From a virus: a DNA stretch of 64,000 nt. Positions within the stretch are counted from its first letter, which is position 1, and each line of letters starts with the position of its first letter. This document shows positions 40,499-48,428 of this stretch, in pieces. The notes beneath the pieces were generated by a model. It was not told where the DNA came from and made no database searches. It worked only from the letters and a program-made list of their open reading frames with translations. The position numbers were made by a program, and so were the translations under genes. Location: positions 92,163 to 156,162 of the IMG/VR virus record IMGVR_UViG_3300044797_000394. One strand, given 5' to 3'.

Positions 40499-40974
40499 GA
40501 CCTACAGGGGGGAAGATCATTTTCCTTGACTTCGACGGAGTTCTCAACAACTCCCCCTTTCTGTACAGCCGGGATAGAAAGAGGCGGGGTCCGAACGACG
40601 ACATCGACGAAAAGAACGTGGAGGAGTTGAACTGGCTGATCAAACAGAGCGGGGCCTGGGTCGTCGTGTCATCGATTTGGCGAATGAATCGGTCCCGAGT
40701 GCAGCTCCAGGAAACTCTCGCAGAGAAGGGCTTCAAGGGCACCGTTCTCAGTGCCACGCCTGACCTCGATCACGTTCCCAACATCACGAGGGGTCAAGAG
40801 ATTGACGCTTGGATGCGAGGAAACCGTCGGTTTTTTGACGTGACGTCGTTCGTGATCTTGGACGACCATGACGACATGGGTCCCCTCACGCCCAAACTTG
40901 TCCTCACCGATAGCAGTCGGGGTCTGACGAGGGTCGAGGCAGAACTCGCGCTTGAGATTCTTGGAGCGGTGTAG
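40495..40974 (+). CDS. HAD-superfamily phosphatase (HAD in Swiss-army-knife repair type)
   Basis: 159 residues from a GTG overlapping the previous stop. Motif I KIIFLDFDGVLNN (nucleophile D12, D14), motif II VVSSIWR, and motif IV FVILDDHDDM are in order. This small form without a cap domain is common in phages and sometimes acts as a nucleic-acid 3'- or nucleotide phosphatase. It ends in TAG TAG TAG. First of a run of metabolic genes ending with CoaE. Confidence 0.85.
   Translation: MRPTGGKIIFLDFDGVLNNSPFLYSRDRKRRGPNDDIDEKNVEELNWLIKQSGAWVVVSSIWRMNRSRVQLQETLAEKGFKGTVLSATPDLDHVPNITRGQEIDAWMRGNRRFFDVTSFVILDDHDDMGPLTPKLVLTDSSRGLTRVEAELALEILGAV
40967..40973 (+). promoter_or_regulatory. CGGTGTA start-proximal motif
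   Basis: 11 bases before ATG 40985; covers the TAG stop of the HAD gene. Promoter for the PyrD-PyrC run. Confidence 0.7.
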
Positions 40975-40984
40975 TAGTAGCGCT

Positions 40985-41941
40985 ATGCGTCTACACGGGG
41001 CAGAGTGGCCACACGTCTATAACTCGAGTGGGGCGAGGGGGTTCTTCGGTGAGGGTTACTGGTACCACCGGCTCTGGAAACATCTCGGACTCAATTACGA
41101 GGGGTCTTGCTTCGTTGCGAAGACAACGACCCTCTGCTCTCGCAAAGGGAACATGCCCTTAGATTCAGAACAGCGACCTAAGGAATTAGTCCCCAAATGC
41201 ATCGTGGTGAAACCCTTGAAAGGAGTCGTGCTCAACTCCGTGGGTTTGTCAGGTCCTGGAGCCGATTGCCTCATTGACAAGTGGAGTGAGGCGCCGCCCG
41301 ATGCCCGCTGGATGGTTTCCTTCATGTCCGTCGCCCCAACCTCATCGGAGCGGATTCATGAGGCAAAGCTGTTCTTCGAAAAGCTTCAGAAGCTCATCCG
41401 TCAGTGCGGGGTCATGAACCTGGGGTTGCAGATCAATGTATCATGTCCCAATGTAGGCCACGTCTTGAGTGAACTCATGCTTGAGGTAGAGCACACGCTG
41501 GACCTCGCAAGTGACTTGGGGATCCCGGTTCTTGTGAAAGTCAATGCCCTTCTTCGGCCCGGCGAAGCGATACGACTCACCGACCACCCCGCGTGCGATG
41601 GACTCATTGTTTCCAATTCCATACCCTGGGGAGGTCTTGGGGATAAAATCCCATGGCGAAAGCTATTCGGGACCGATGTCTCTCCGTTGGCGAATATAGG
41701 GGGCGGGGGCTTATCAGGCGCACCTCTGCTCCGTATAGTCGGAGAGTGGATCACGGCTGCCAAGCGTCTTGGAGTGAAAAAGCCCATCGTAGGTGGGGGC
41801 GGCATTTTATCGACTGACGATGCGTCGTACATGTTAGATTGCGGTGCCGACGCAATTGAAATCGGCTCGGTCTCAATCCTCCGACCCTGGCGAGTTCAGG
41901 GCATCATTCGCTACGTCAACACTCGACTCGGGTACATGTGA
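40985..41941 (+). CDS. pyrD: Dihydroorotate dehydrogenase-like FMN enzyme
   Basis: 318 residues, TIM-barrel. NVSCPN (151-156, Cys154 at the class 1 base position), VLVKVNALLRPGE, then ANIGGGGLSGAPLLR and PIVGGGGILSTDDASYML (phosphate of FMN) match PyrD. The N-terminal region with LCSRKGNMP is atypical, so electron acceptor and class are open. The reaction is oxidation of dihydroorotate to orotate, the step after PyrC, which is encoded two genes downstream. Confidence 0.82.
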   Translation: MRLHGAEWPHVYNSSGARGFFGEGYWYHRLWKHLGLNYEGSCFVAKTTTLCSRKGNMPLDSEQRPKELVPKCIVVKPLKGVVLNSVGLSGPGADCLIDKWSEAPPDARWMVSFMSVAPTSSERIHEAKLFFEKLQKLIRQCGVMNLGLQINVSCPNVGHVLSELMLEVEHTLDLASDLGIPVLVKVNALLRPGEAIRLTDHPACDGLIVSNSIPWGGLGDKIPWRKLFGTDVSPLANIGGGGLSGAPLLRIVGEWITAAKRLGVKKPIVGGGGILSTDDASYMLDCGADAIEIGSVSILRPWRVQGIIRYVNTRLGYM

Positions 41942-41942
41942 A

Positions 41943-42308
41943 ATGTCCTGTAGCAATCGTTTAGTCGACCTAATTCTGAAGGATGTCAACCAGTCAGTAG
42001 TGAACGACTGCTTCAAGGGGATCGGGGATTCTGTTCTAGACGATTATGAAATGTTTCAAAGTGCCCTCGACGAGGCCCAGGAATTGTTGGGACGTCCTGT
42101 AAAGCTCGATGAAATCCTGGATTGTCCGAACATTCGGAGTACGGACAAGCCCCTCGTGGCATCTCTGCTCCTCGACGGACCTCCTCTACCTACTGGAAGG
42201 ATCACATATCCCTATCGACGGGATATGTTTCTGCTGCCGCCCCCAATCCCAGCTAGGAAAACCGGTCTCCTAGACAAACTTGTACAATTTTTCAAGAGGG
42301 TACTATGA
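41943..42308 (+). CDS. Unknown protein with amphipathic C-terminal helix
   Basis: 121 residues between PyrD and PyrC, overlapping PyrC by 4 bases. Helical acidic body, a proline linker (FLLPPPIPARK), and the tail TGLLDKLVQFFKRVL matching that at 34465. Its position suggests a link to the pyrimidine enzymes, perhaps as an anchor or adaptor. Confidence 0.65.
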   Translation: MSCSNRLVDLILKDVNQSVVNDCFKGIGDSVLDDYEMFQSALDEAQELLGRPVKLDEILDCPNIRSTDKPLVASLLLDGPPLPTGRITYPYRRDMFLLPPPIPARKTGLLDKLVQFFKRVL

Positions 42309-43312
42309 GCTCCTTCAGTACATCGATCCGCAAGCCCATTGACTTTCACGTTCACTTGCGAGACGGGGACATGTTGAAAGCAATGGTCCCTCACACTTCC
42401 AGGCATTTCAGTCGGGCGCTCGTGATGCCAAACACGACGAAGCCCATCTTGACGGCGGAGGATGTCAAGCGGTACCGAAACGAGATCAACAGTATTGACA
42501 AGGACTTCATCGCTGACATGACGGTCAAACTGACCGGGAAAACGACGGCCGACACCATCAAAGAGGCCAAAGACGTCATCATCGCTGCAAAACTCTACCC
42601 CGAGGGGGTGACAACCAACTCGGAAGATGGCATCCGTTCCATTCGAGACCTCTTCCCCGTACTCAAAGCGATGCAGGACTACGATAGAGTCCTTTGCATC
42701 CATGGGGAGATGCCAGGGGTCTTTACCTTGGACCGAGAAGCGGCGTACTTCGAAACCGTGACGGAGATCTCCGACAACTTCCCCCGTCTGCGGATCGTTC
42801 TCGAACACATTACAACTGCTGCCGCCGTTGGATTTGTTGCCTCGATGCCCTCGAACGTCGCGGCAACTATCACGGTTCACCATTTGTTCCTGACTTTGGA
42901 CGACGTCATTGGCGGTTCCCTGAGGCCCCACCTCTTCTGTAAGCCGGTTGCGAAGAGAGCTGAAGACCGAGCCGCCCTTGTGAGAGCGGCGCTAAACGGC
43001 AACCCAAAGTTCTTTCTGGGCACGGACTCGGCTCCCCACCTGGTCGGAAAAAAGGAGTGCTCGAGCGGTTGTGCTGGCGTCTTCACCGCTCCCGTAGCCA
43101 TGAGCTGCTTGGCAGAGTTGTTTTTCACCAACGGAAGGCTCACATATCTAGAAGATTTTACCTCTACCTTCGGTGCTCGATTCTACGGCCTGAGTCGTCC
43201 GGGAAACAGAATCGAAATCGTTCGGGAGTTCTGGCGGGTCCCTGACCAGTACGACGGCGTCGTGCCATTCCGAGCGGGAGAACCGCTCGAGTGGACCGTC
43301 AAAGTAAATTGA
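42305..43312 (+). CDS. pyrC: Dihydroorotase
   Basis: 335 residues, close to E. coli-type PyrC length. Zinc ligands and catalytic residues are all visible: FHVHLRDG (H15, H17), carbamylated lysine in KLYPEGVTTNS (K96), CIHGEM (H133), LEHITT (H168) and the base in LGTDSAPH (D241). It interconverts carbamoyl-aspartate and dihydroorotate in de novo pyrimidine synthesis. Complete and probably active. Phage-encoded PyrC next to a PyrD-like protein is rare. Confidence 0.93.
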   Translation: MSSFSTSIRKPIDFHVHLRDGDMLKAMVPHTSRHFSRALVMPNTTKPILTAEDVKRYRNEINSIDKDFIADMTVKLTGKTTADTIKEAKDVIIAAKLYPEGVTTNSEDGIRSIRDLFPVLKAMQDYDRVLCIHGEMPGVFTLDREAAYFETVTEISDNFPRLRIVLEHITTAAAVGFVASMPSNVAATITVHHLFLTLDDVIGGSLRPHLFCKPVAKRAEDRAALVRAALNGNPKFFLGTDSAPHLVGKKECSSGCAGVFTAPVAMSCLAELFFTNGRLTYLEDFTSTFGARFYGLSRPGNRIEIVREFWRVPDQYDGVVPFRAGEPLEWTVKVN

Positions 43313-43317
43313 ATCCA

Positions 43318-43608
43318 ATGGGTACGTTTCCGCCTCGCAACAGGAGTGTGATCGAAGTTCCAATGACGTGCCGGCATGGCCGACACGTCTACTCGTCTTG
43401 CGACACCTGCGACCAAGTGGACCCCCTCAACTCCGCCTTGAATCATGCAGAGGAGTACATGAGATTGATCCTCCAAGGTCGCGAGGTGAGTACGAAAGAG
43501 ATAGAGGATCTCCTCACCTTTATCAAAGCTCTTCGTGACGGACAGGACGAGGCGGGGCTGTACAACCCCCTCGATGATATCCCGGAGGCTTTCACACGTT
43601 CGGTGTAG
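43318..43608 (+). CDS. Small cysteine-containing protein
   Basis: 96 residues from ATG 43318 (ATG 43363 possible). CRHGRHVYSSCDTC may bind zinc; the rest is helical and acidic. It ends in TAG, and the next gene is in the same frame 9 bases later, separated by TAG-AGA-TAG, so suppression would join them. Confidence 0.55.
   Translation: MGTFPPRNRSVIEVPMTCRHGRHVYSSCDTCDQVDPLNSALNHAEEYMRLILQGREVSTKEIEDLLTFIKALRDGQDEAGLYNPLDDIPEAFTRSV
43601..43607 (+). promoter_or_regulatory. CGGTGTA start-proximal motif
   Basis: 10 bases before ATG 43618, covering the upstream TAG. Confidence 0.7.
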
Positions 43609-43617
43609 AGATAGGGT

Positions 43618-43821
43618 ATGGGTCGAGCTCTCGTCTTTCTCTTTTTCACATTGTTCGTTTTGTGCACCCTGGGGATCCTTTCGGTTTCTGTGCTTGAGTT
43701 CCTGTATGGAGCCAAACGAAACTCGATGCTCAACACAATGTGTGCCATTCCTTTTTGCGTCATGACGGTCAAGTTCTACGACCTCTTCCAGTACTTTCCA
43801 CGCTCACGAGGAAAAGCATGA
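43618..43821 (+). CDS. Small two-pass membrane protein
   Basis: 67 residues: ALVFLFFTLFVLCTLGILSV and NTMCAIPFCVMTVKFY hydrophobic segments, basic end RSRGKA. Overlaps the CoaE start by ATGA, so it is co-translated with it. Confidence 0.65.
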   Translation: MGRALVFLFFTLFVLCTLGILSVSVLEFLYGAKRNSMLNTMCAIPFCVMTVKFYDLFQYFPRSRGKA

Positions 43822-44450
43822 ATCCCACCGTTTTTGGACTGACCGGAGGAATCGCCAGCGGTAAGAGCACGGTCTCGAAAGTTTTCGCCAGGCGGGGGAT
43901 TCCCATTGTCGACGCCGACGAGATAGCTCACCTGATCGTGCGCCCCGGTATGCCAGCTCTCAAAGCTCTTGTGAAAGAATTCGGGGACGGTATTCTGACG
44001 AACGACGGAGAGATGGATCGCCAGAAGGTGGGTTCGATGGTCTTCGGGAACCCAAAGGAGATGGCCCGTTTGAACTACACAATCGGACCGTATCTCCGGG
44101 CCGCCTGTCAACTTAGGATCGAAAAGAAGCTCAGTGAGGGGCATGACCTCGTTTGCTTCGATGCACCTCTCCTGATCGAGAAGGGGCTGCAATCTCTCTA
44201 TCGCCCCGTTGTGGTCGTCTACTGCGAGGTAGAGACTCAGATCCGACGTATGAAAACTCGAAACGGCCTAACGGAAGAGGAGGCTCGAGCTCGTATCGCC
44301 TCCCAGGCTACGCACGATCAACGATTGTGGCACGCCGACTTTCTGATCAGCACCGACAACACAATGGAAGAGACGGCCATCTTGGCCAATCAAGTACTCG
44401 ACCGGGTCATCAGTTGGTGCCGCAGGTCTCGCAAACCACTGATGTGGTAA
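43818..44450 (+). CDS. coaE: Dephospho-CoA kinase
   Basis: 210 residues of full family length. P-loop GGIASGKST (10-18), then IPIVDADEIAH (substrate-binding Asp), a mid-region LVCFDAPLLIEKGL, and RMKTRNGLTEEEARARIASQ of the lid. It adds the 3'-phosphate to dephospho-CoA, the last step of CoA synthesis. Uncommon in phages; it may use another nucleoside-like substrate, but all key motifs are present. Confidence 0.92.
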   Translation: MNPTVFGLTGGIASGKSTVSKVFARRGIPIVDADEIAHLIVRPGMPALKALVKEFGDGILTNDGEMDRQKVGSMVFGNPKEMARLNYTIGPYLRAACQLRIEKKLSEGHDLVCFDAPLLIEKGLQSLYRPVVVVYCEVETQIRRMKTRNGLTEEEARARIASQATHDQRLWHADFLISTDNTMEETAILANQVLDRVISWCRRSRKPLMW

Positions 44451-44492
44451 GATTCCCAAATGTAGCCCCTCCATGGAAGACGAGTAGGACCC

Positions 44493-44951
44493 ATGATGTT
44501 CACAGTTCGAAATCGAGGAGACGCCGAGGCGGCACCCCAGTGTGATAAGCCACACGCATTCGTTAGTATTCGCTCTCCTGAGGATCGTAAGGCGAACCTA
44601 CCAATCAATGAGCACACCCTGGGAGCCTTGTTCCTTGAGTTCAGTGACGCGGACGTTCCTAAAGAAGGTGTGACCCTCTTTACGTCTGAGCTGGCAAAGG
44701 AAGTTTTGGACTTCGCCATTGACATGCGGCGGAAAAACGTGGAGGAGCTCTATTTCAACTGCAACATGGGTCGGAGTCGTTCGCCCGCCGTAGCCGCTGC
44801 CATCGCCCTCACGGTGTTTGACGATGCCGAAGCGGAGAAAGAGTTCTTTCGCCGGTATACCCCCAACATGCTTGTCTATCGCAGCATTTGTAGTGCCTAC
44901 ATGCTGATGCTCGACGAGTCCTCCCCACTTACGAATTCCGATGTTGTGTAA
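44493..44951 (+). CDS. Dual-specificity/tyrosine-phosphatase-like protein
   Basis: 152 residues. YFNCNMGRSRSPAVAAAIA contains the C-x5-R P-loop (C90 to R96), and the DMRRKNVEELYF before it matches the strand entering the loop. The general acid loop may be in DADVPKEG. Such phage proteins are annotated as cysteine phosphatases acting on proteins or RNA caps. Overlaps the next gene by 11 bases. Confidence 0.75.
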   Translation: MMFTVRNRGDAEAAPQCDKPHAFVSIRSPEDRKANLPINEHTLGALFLEFSDADVPKEGVTLFTSELAKEVLDFAIDMRRKNVEELYFNCNMGRSRSPAVAAAIALTVFDDAEAEKEFFRRYTPNMLVYRSICSAYMLMLDESSPLTNSDVV

Positions 44952-45267
44952 CAAATGCGTGTTGCATGAATTGTGCAACACCGTGCAACATGAGGGTGGC
45001 AAGGTTTACGTCGAGGACCCCGACGAGTATGGGGTCAGCATCTACGTCATCCCCAAAGGGGCTAAACCGGACATCAAACTGAGACGGGACGGGACGGTCG
45101 GACCACAACGGAAACTCTGGCTAAACGAGATTCCGGACAAGTGCACATGCGGAGAGGAAGTAACGTGCACACTCGATCTGACGTGGAAGCCCACGGCTCA
45201 AACCGAGATGCACGTTATAGTGAACGACGGACCCATCGAACGACGTGAGCACCTCAACCTGTTGTGA
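44941..45267 (+). CDS. Unknown cysteine-containing protein
   Basis: 108 residues. Two short Cys groups (CNKCVLHELC near the start and CTCGEEVTC later) could form one zinc site; the second half is beta-rich. Converges with the M32 gene, overlapping it by 14 bases. Confidence 0.6.
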   Translation: MLCNKCVLHELCNTVQHEGGKVYVEDPDEYGVSIYVIPKGAKPDIKLRRDGTVGPQRKLWLNEIPDKCTCGEEVTCTLDLTWKPTAQTEMHVIVNDGPIERREHLNLL

Positions 45268-46672
45268 GGTAAGCGGACTCCAAGTTTCGAATGTATGGTT
45301 TCGCATCGAAGCCGCCGTTCATGTCCGATAGATCCGCGAACGAATACCTACCCCCGTGTTGATAGACGCGATCCTGGAGGTACGTTCGAATGTTCTCGGG
45401 GGAATCTTTGGGCGAAGATTCCCAGAGTTGAGCCGCGAATGCCGCTCCAATGATGTAGCACGGGAAGTATCCGAATAGACCGCTCGGCCAGTGGGTATCC
45501 TGAAGAACCCCTTCGCGTCGATCCTCTTTAGGCTCCCGTCCGAGGTAGGACTTGCAGAGCTCGTTGAATCGGCCTTTCATGTCTTTCACTTCGAGCCCGT
45601 TCTCGAAAAGGTCTCGCTCGAGTTCGTAGCGGATGAGAATGTGTAGACCGTAATCAAGGTTTCCCGACTGGAGCCGAATCAGATTCGATTGATCGTTGTG
45701 ACGGAAGTCCGCTAGTAAGTCGTTGGGGTGCGTGTAACGGTAACAGGTCATACTGGAAAAATCGTCAAACCATCGATTCCAGAACAAGTCGGACTGTCCG
45801 ACCATGCATTCCCAGAAGAGACTTTGGGACTCGTGAATCGAGGTGGAGTCTAGGGTGAAGAACCTCGTATGCTCCGCATTCTGTTCGTAGAGCGCGTGCC
45901 CCGCTTCATGAACCACGGCCTTTATGGTCCAGAGTGGATCCTTCGGCCTCAAAGAGGCGGCTATCCGTACATCATCCCGATGTACGCTCGCCATGAAAGG
46001 GTGCTCGGTCTCCGCAATCACGCCTCGATTGTAGTCGTAACCCATCCACTGAGTAACATTTTTGCAAAAGGCCAAAAGGGTAGGTTTCGTGGCCTGGAGG
46101 TGGCTCTTCGTCAAAAAAGAGGCTCGAGGACCGGGGTTGACCTGTTCTCGGATTCTCAAGAGTTCGGGCTTGATGGCGGGTACGATCTTGGTATCCAGAA
46201 ATTCCTGGGTCATACCAGGGTCAAAGCCGTCGAGTAGGCAGTCGTACGGCTTATACTCCGGATAGCAGGCGGCGTAGGAACGGTTCAAATGCACAAGCCT
46301 CTCGAGGAACGGTTGGACTTCCTCGAATGTAGTTGCATCGTGCCAAACGGAAGTTCCCTTAGAAGCCACTTCCGCCAGTTCGGACATGAGAGCCTCAGGC
46401 ACCTTCCTCATGTCCTCGTGCGTTTCTAGCCAGTACTTGCCAGCTTCTTTGAGTAGAGCGTCCTCTCCCGCTGCATAGATGGCGTTTTGAGCCAGTTCTC
46501 CTAGCTCCGGGCCGGTCATTTTTCGATGGATCTCGCGTTCGATGAGCGCCATCGCTCGAGCTCGACTGTCCGCCCCCTCGGTTGGCATGTATGTGTCCTG
46601 GTCCCAACTAAGTAGGCTCTGGATACCAGACAAGTCATTGACTTCTTGGATATACTCGAGAAAAGTTGTCAT
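45254..46672 (-). CDS. M32 family metallocarboxypeptidase (Taq type)
   Basis: 472 residues, near the usual ~500. VHEAGHALYEQN (HExxH at 255-259) with IHESQSLFWE supplying the third zinc ligand, DPGM, and the C-terminal LFGYFPCYIIGAAFAAQLW are the M32 hallmarks. It trims C-terminal residues from peptides. An intact thermostable-carboxypeptidase homologue in a phage segment is unusual. The ATG at 46672 overlaps the upstream stop. Confidence 0.92.
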   Translation of the reverse strand: MTTFLEYIQEVNDLSGIQSLLSWDQDTYMPTEGADSRARAMALIEREIHRKMTGPELGELAQNAIYAAGEDALLKEAGKYWLETHEDMRKVPEALMSELAEVASKGTSVWHDATTFEEVQPFLERLVHLNRSYAACYPEYKPYDCLLDGFDPGMTQEFLDTKIVPAIKPELLRIREQVNPGPRASFLTKSHLQATKPTLLAFCKNVTQWMGYDYNRGVIAETEHPFMASVHRDDVRIAASLRPKDPLWTIKAVVHEAGHALYEQNAEHTRFFTLDSTSIHESQSLFWECMVGQSDLFWNRWFDDFSSMTCYRYTHPNDLLADFRHNDQSNLIRLQSGNLDYGLHILIRYELERDLFENGLEVKDMKGRFNELCKSYLGREPKEDRREGVLQDTHWPSGLFGYFPCYIIGAAFAAQLWESSPKDSPENIRTYLQDRVYQHGGRYSFADLSDMNGGFDAKPYIRNLESAYLTTG

Positions 46673-47094
46673 CTGCATAATTCCAAGTTGTCCTGAAGGT
46701 TTTCGAACATTTCTTTGAGTGGGCGGCATTCGTAGTCAGGTGGGGACGAATCTTCCACGCAATAACAAATCGCCTCACTGTCTGCAATCTGCCAATGCAC
46801 CACTCGAACCACCCTGTAGACAAAAGGCACCAAGTTCAAAAATTCTCCGACTACAGGGACGCGACTGAGTACGACTACTTCGTTGTGGTCCGTCACATCC
46901 AAACACGATATTGTTACACGAGTCCCTACCTCCACGAATTCCGGTGTGTGTCCCGATTTTTCGCTTTTGTCGCACGTACGACACTTAGATGGGGACGGCT
47001 TTACCCTTAATGGGTGATGTGGACCATTATCCGGTTCGATCATCGACCCACCGCACGAGATGCAGGGTATCCAGGTTTTTATGTACTTTTTCAT
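46669..47094 (-). CDS. Unknown zinc-binding protein
   Basis: 141 residues from ATG 47094 (GGGAG upstream). PCISCGGSM...KCRTCDKSE gives a two-pair zinc site; the rest is a beta-rich domain (TRVTISCLDVTDHNEVVVLS) ending in an acidic helix. Middle of the 47504-45254 minus unit, just upstream of the carboxypeptidase. Confidence 0.65.
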   Translation of the reverse strand: MKKYIKTWIPCISCGGSMIEPDNGPHHPLRVKPSPSKCRTCDKSEKSGHTPEFVEVGTRVTISCLDVTDHNEVVVLSRVPVVGEFLNLVPFVYRVVRVVHWQIADSEAICYCVEDSSPPDYECRPLKEMFENLQDNLELCR

Positions 47095-47096
47095 GT

Positions 47097-47504
47097 TTAA
47101 CTCTCCCAACTTTCGCCAACATTGAAGAGACCCTCAATCACCTCTTTGGACTCATGTTTGGGGCACAGGCGGAACATGCGAGTCCCGACTTCTCCGTACC
47201 GTTCGGTCCACTCAGCACAAACTTGACACCTGCGCTGTGTACCATTACAAGTGCCGAATCTGAGATTCGTGTCAAGGAGGTACTTCTTGTAGCAAGCCTG
47301 CGCTTCTTCCTCGGTTGCGTGACCGTCCGTATGGTAGTTTTCCTTGAGTTCAAGGTGCCTCTTCACCTCTTCTTCTGAGACCGCGTCGTCCTGGGTATAT
47401 TCGGTCCACTCGGTGCAATATCCGATGGGCCATATATGGTCGTTGTTTCGGCACGTGTAGTCAAACCGTCCCGAGCTGCGTTGACGAGCTTTAAGGTGAT
47501 TCAT
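47097..47504 (-). CDS. Unknown cysteine-rich protein
   Basis: 135 residues with paired Cys/Trp motifs: YTCRNNDHIWPIGYCTEWTEY and RCQVCAEWTERYGEV. The repeated C-x-E-W-T-E pattern suggests two related small zinc modules around a helical acidic core. First gene of the M32 unit. Confidence 0.6.
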   Translation of the reverse strand: MNHLKARQRSSGRFDYTCRNNDHIWPIGYCTEWTEYTQDDAVSEEEVKRHLELKENYHTDGHATEEEAQACYKKYLLDTNLRFGTCNGTQRRCQVCAEWTERYGEVGTRMFRLCPKHESKEVIEGLFNVGESWES

Positions 47505-47514
47505 GACGCGCCCC

Positions 47515-47521
47515 TACACCG
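47515..47521 (-). promoter_or_regulatory. CGGTGTA start-proximal motif
   Basis: Minus strand, 10 bases before ATG 47504; divergent from the plus copy at 47569. Confidence 0.7.
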
Positions 47522-47568
47522 CATTTCGAAGTTCGTGGGGAAAATAAATCGTGACGACTCAACCGTCC

Positions 47569-47575
47569 CGGTGTA
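47569..47575 (+). promoter_or_regulatory. CGGTGTA start-proximal motif
   Basis: 10 bases before ATG 47586. Confidence 0.7.
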
Positions 47576-47585
47576 TAGGTAGGGC

Positions 47586-47792
47586 ATGACCAAGAACAAG
47601 GTGTCTCGACGCGCAGAAAAGCAGTTGACCCGACGGCAGGCCGAGGATCTGATTGCCGGGAGTTCGGATCCGGCCTTTCTGGCAAAGCTTCAGTTTTCGG
47701 AACACAAAAACAAGCACGTGAAGGCGAAGGCGAAGTACAAGCTGGCGAAGCTCTCGGCCTCGGAATCGGCGGCGCCTACTGAAGCGGCTTAG
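47586..47792 (+). CDS. Small basic protein
   Basis: 68 residues, lysine-rich helices (RRAEKQLTRRQAEDLIAG, HKNKHVKAKAKYKLAKL) with an Ala/Glu/Ser tail. Probably binds nucleic acid or a partner helix. No family recognised. Confidence 0.55.
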   Translation: MTKNKVSRRAEKQLTRRQAEDLIAGSSDPAFLAKLQFSEHKNKHVKAKAKYKLAKLSASESAAPTEAA

Positions 47793-48177
47793 GGTTCCGC
47801 TTCAGCTTCCAACGGCGGGGTTCGTCGACCGGTGACGGGTCTTTGACTGGCCTCACTGGGTGAACGTAGTCGACGGGTACGGGCGGCACGGGAAGCACTG
47901 GTTTCGGGTGTTTTGGCGGGTGCATGGGAGCCGGGGTTGTCGCCCGAGGAATGTCGGGTTTATGCGGCAATTTTGGCTTCTGGGGACGGTCCGGCCGTCT
48001 CGGCTTTCCGTGGTGTTTGATGTGATCCTCGGAATCGGCGGGTACCCGCTCGTACGTGCCCGTTTCCTCTTCAGCCGTCTCGGGAAGGACGTACACAATT
48101 CGGTCCTTTTCCTTGTTGATCACGGGTATCTTGGTTTCGGCCAGAAACCGAGCGGCGACCCTCTCGACGATTCCCAT
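47776..48177 (-). CDS. VAARF-helix protein with proline-rich tail
   Basis: 133 residues starting MGIVERVAARFLAETKIPV, a textbook copy of the recurring helix. The remainder is low-complexity: Lys/Pro/His-rich (PRRPDRPQKPKLPHKPD) and proline-valine repeats. No catalytic motif. It is the simplest member of the group and so shows the helix can stand without an enzyme domain. Confidence 0.6.
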   Translation of the reverse strand: MGIVERVAARFLAETKIPVINKEKDRIVYVLPETAEEETGTYERVPADSEDHIKHHGKPRRPDRPQKPKLPHKPDIPRATTPAPMHPPKHPKPVLPVPPVPVDYVHPVRPVKDPSPVDEPRRWKLKRNPKPLQ

Positions 48178-48186
48178 ACCCACCAT

Positions 48187-48193
48187 TGGTGTA
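48187..48193 (+). promoter_or_regulatory. TGGTGTA variant of the start-proximal motif
   Basis: 10 bases before ATG 48204, one change from consensus. Confidence 0.6.
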
Positions 48194-48203
48194 TCAGTGA
48201 GAT

Positions 48204-48428
48204 ATGACCAAAGTGTCCGTACCCCTGTCCGCCGACCTTATTGAATTTTTGGAGGATCACCCCATGGCTCAGGCCGTGGTCCGAGGCATGATGCGCAAGG
48301 CCGCGACTACGGGCGACGATCCAAAGCAGGTTGCCAAGCTATGCAAGGAGTGCAGCGGGTTCGACGGCGAACACAGGGAGAATTGTTCACACAAGGTAAG
48401 TCAATGTCATTTGAAACCGCAGAGCTGA
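48204..48428 (+). CDS. Small helical cysteine-containing protein
   Basis: 74 residues. Helices VPLSADLIEFLEDHP and AQAVVRGMMRKA, then CKECSGFDGEHRENC which may bind zinc. Overlaps the next gene by 25 bases. Confidence 0.55.
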   Translation: MTKVSVPLSADLIEFLEDHPMAQAVVRGMMRKAATTGDDPKQVAKLCKECSGFDGEHRENCSHKVSQCHLKPQS

